Assembly: GCA_021030905.1 (NCBI GenBank)
Contig: JAGFMI010000005.1
Span: 372,001 to 436,000 of the forward strand
Reading direction: 5' to 3'
Source of the DNA: Pyrenula massariospora
Lineage: Eukaryota; Ascomycota; Eurotiomycetes; Pyrenulales; Pyrenulaceae
DNA length: 64,000 bases
Shown here: one piece after another, positions 62,500 through 64,000 of the stretch
How positions within the stretch are numbered: position 1 is the first letter of the stretch
Layout of the letters: each line of letters opens with the position of its first letter
Position numbers and translations under genes: made by a program
The notes under the pieces: generated by a model
What the model was told of the DNA's origin: nothing
Database searches by the model: none
The model's input: only the letters and a program-made list of their open reading frames with translations

Positions 62500-64000
62500 A
62501 TGCTGCAGGCTGTATCGGTCTCGCAGGTTTTACCTATCCTTGTCGTGATAGTCACCGGAGTTGGTAACCTCTCAACCTTAACAGTGAAGGCGTACATGGC
62601 AACTGATCAGTTTCCAGTATCTTTGGCTAGCAGTAATCCATAATCTCTTTTTTCATGCTCTCTCTCGCTTTCCGGGCCCGCGACTTTGGGCCATATCACG
62701 TGTTCCTTATGCCTGGACCCTGGCGAAAGGAGACTTGACGCAGCGGACTCAAGAACTACATGAACGCTATGGGCCGATCGTCCGTTTGGCTCCCAATGAG
62801 CTCTCTTTCATCGAGGGGCAAGCTTGGCATGATGTATACGGTCACCATCAAGGAAACCCAAATTTCCCCAAAAATCCCCTCTGGATGGCGCCAGCTGAGA
62901 ATGGTATTCACTCCATACTGAGTGCCAACGACGCAGATCACAGTCGCTATCGTCGCCTTCTATCTCATGCTTTCTCTGAGCGAGCTCTCATCCAACAAGA
63001 GCATTTGTTACACTCTTACATAGATCTCCTGATCAGTCGGCTGAGAGAGCGAGCCTCCTCATCAGATACGGCCGTGGTCAATCTCGTGCAGTGGTTCAAT
63101 TTCACCACCTTTGATATTGTTGGCGACCTTAGCCTAGGAGAACCATTTCATTGTCTTGAGGATTCTCGCTACCATGACTGGGTATCGATTTTGTTCTCTC
63201 AATTCAAATTTGCCGCTCTTTTTGTAGCGATCCGCTTCTTTGGGCTTGACAAGATAGTGAAAAGGCTGCTCCCAGCGAGCGCCCTTAAAAAAAGGAACGA
63301 TCATGGAAAAATGGCTGATGAGCGTATCCACCGTCGCCTCGACCAAGGTAAGGTAGCCGATGCGCAGAGACATGACTTCATGGCCTACATTCTCCGCTAC
63401 AATGACGAAAAAGGCATGACTATTCCTGAAATCGAACAAACACTCCGTGTGCTGGTGATCGCTGGTAGCGAAACGACAGCAACCGCTCTGTCCGGGATTG
63501 TAAGAAATCTCCTTGTGAATCAAAGTATTTCAAAGAAACTGGCTGCAGAGATACGGGGGTCCTTCCGACATGCGTCTGAGATCTGCGCACAACGGGTCAT
63601 GGCATTACCGTACCTTGGAGCCACCATCGAAGAAGGCCTCCGCTTGTGTCCTCCAGTCGCGTTAGGAATGCCTCGTGTAGTGCCTAACGGCGGCGCAGAG
63701 GTCTCTGGGCATTGGCTGCCAGGCGGCGTACGTGCACCTCTCTTTTACGCTTATTTTCCATACCAAAAAGCTAATAATATTTAAATCAGACCTTTGTTTC
63801 TGCATCGGGGTACTCCTCCAACCGCTCTCCTTTGAATTTCCCCGAATCTCCTTCTATCTTCGATCCCTCCCGCTGGTTGTCGAAACGATCGGACGGAGTG
63901 TCCGTTCTAACCTCCAAGTCCCCATCGGCGTTTAATCCCTTCTCTCTCGGCCCTCGTAATTGCCTAGGTCGAAATCTGGCCTACCTCGAAATGCGGCTAA
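62500..64000 (+). CDS. Cytochrome P450 monooxygenase, cut by the window edge
   Basis: Three exons seen: 62500-62563, 62631-63727 and 63790 to the edge, about 457 residues so far; the C-terminus is outside the window. Introns are 67 and 62 bp. The first exon is a membrane anchor (VLPILVVIVTGV) that joins to AVIHNLFFHALSRFPGPR, the hinge. Family marks: RYRRLLSHAFSERAL, the I-helix AGSETTATAL with the catalytic Thr, the K-helix EEGLRLCPP, FDPSRWL, and the heme loop FSLGPRNCLGRN with both Arg and Cys. All catalytic positions are standard, in contrast to the P450 at 37229. The substrate is unknown; it falls in the same broad fungal group resembling trichothecene-type hydroxylases. Confidence 0.93.

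Overview
The window is nuclear DNA of a filamentous ascomycete (Pezizomycotina). The evidence is the gene set (fungal Rap1, HP1, Hse1, Ste20, Dug2, Pth11-type 7TM receptors, CYP monooxygenases) and the intron style: most introns are 46-80 bp with GT..AG ends, often with a CTAAC- or CTGAC-like branch site. Base composition looks roughly balanced. I cannot place it below subphylum from sequence alone. Gene models were built by reading exons by eye and joining them at in-phase splice sites; exon coordinates are given for each gene.

Layout. 1-12.3 kb is gene-poor: one good gene (DUF1752/DUF3295 protein, minus strand, 2671-4367), then about 8 kb with no convincing gene and a GA microsatellite. 12.3-31 kb is a run of conserved housekeeping genes: DUG2 (glutathione degradation), an uncharacterised conserved membrane-associated protein, TIM17 (mitochondrial import), an Ntn-type asparaginase/isoaspartyl peptidase, the E1-beta subunit of branched-chain 2-oxoacid dehydrogenase, a CNNM/Mam3 protein and a Kch1-type potassium transport protein. 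31-40.6 kb is more accessory in character: an APC-superfamily permease, a rhodopsin-fold (Pth11-like) receptor, a cytochrome P450 with altered catalytic positions, and an unusual membrane/coiled-coil frame broken by three TAG codons. 41-59 kb is housekeeping again: TAPT1/Emp65 homologue, STE20 kinase, HSE1 (ESCRT-0), RAP1 (telomere), CYB5, HP1 and CCT5. The last 5 kb holds a second Pth11-like receptor and a second P450 cut by the window edge.

How the genes relate. There is no operon-like organisation. Several gene pairs are head-to-head over about 450-525 bp and probably share promoters: BCKDHB/MAM3, RAP1/CYB5 and HP1/CCT5. STE20 keeps a C-terminal Gbeta-binding-like motif, and Kch1/Prm6 is pheromone-induced in yeast, so both could sit in the mating/growth signalling pathway, although they are 16 kb apart here. 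RAP1 and HP1 lie within 5 kb of each other and both act in silent chromatin. Twice in the window a Pth11-like receptor lies beside a P450, in an otherwise housekeeping neighbourhood.

The least ordinary items are the P450 at 37229-38987 (the I-helix Thr and heme-pocket Arg are both replaced), the TAG-punctuated frame at 39581-40549, and a GC-AG intron in HSE1. I saw no rRNA, tRNA, CRISPR array, transposon or virus-derived element that I could support.
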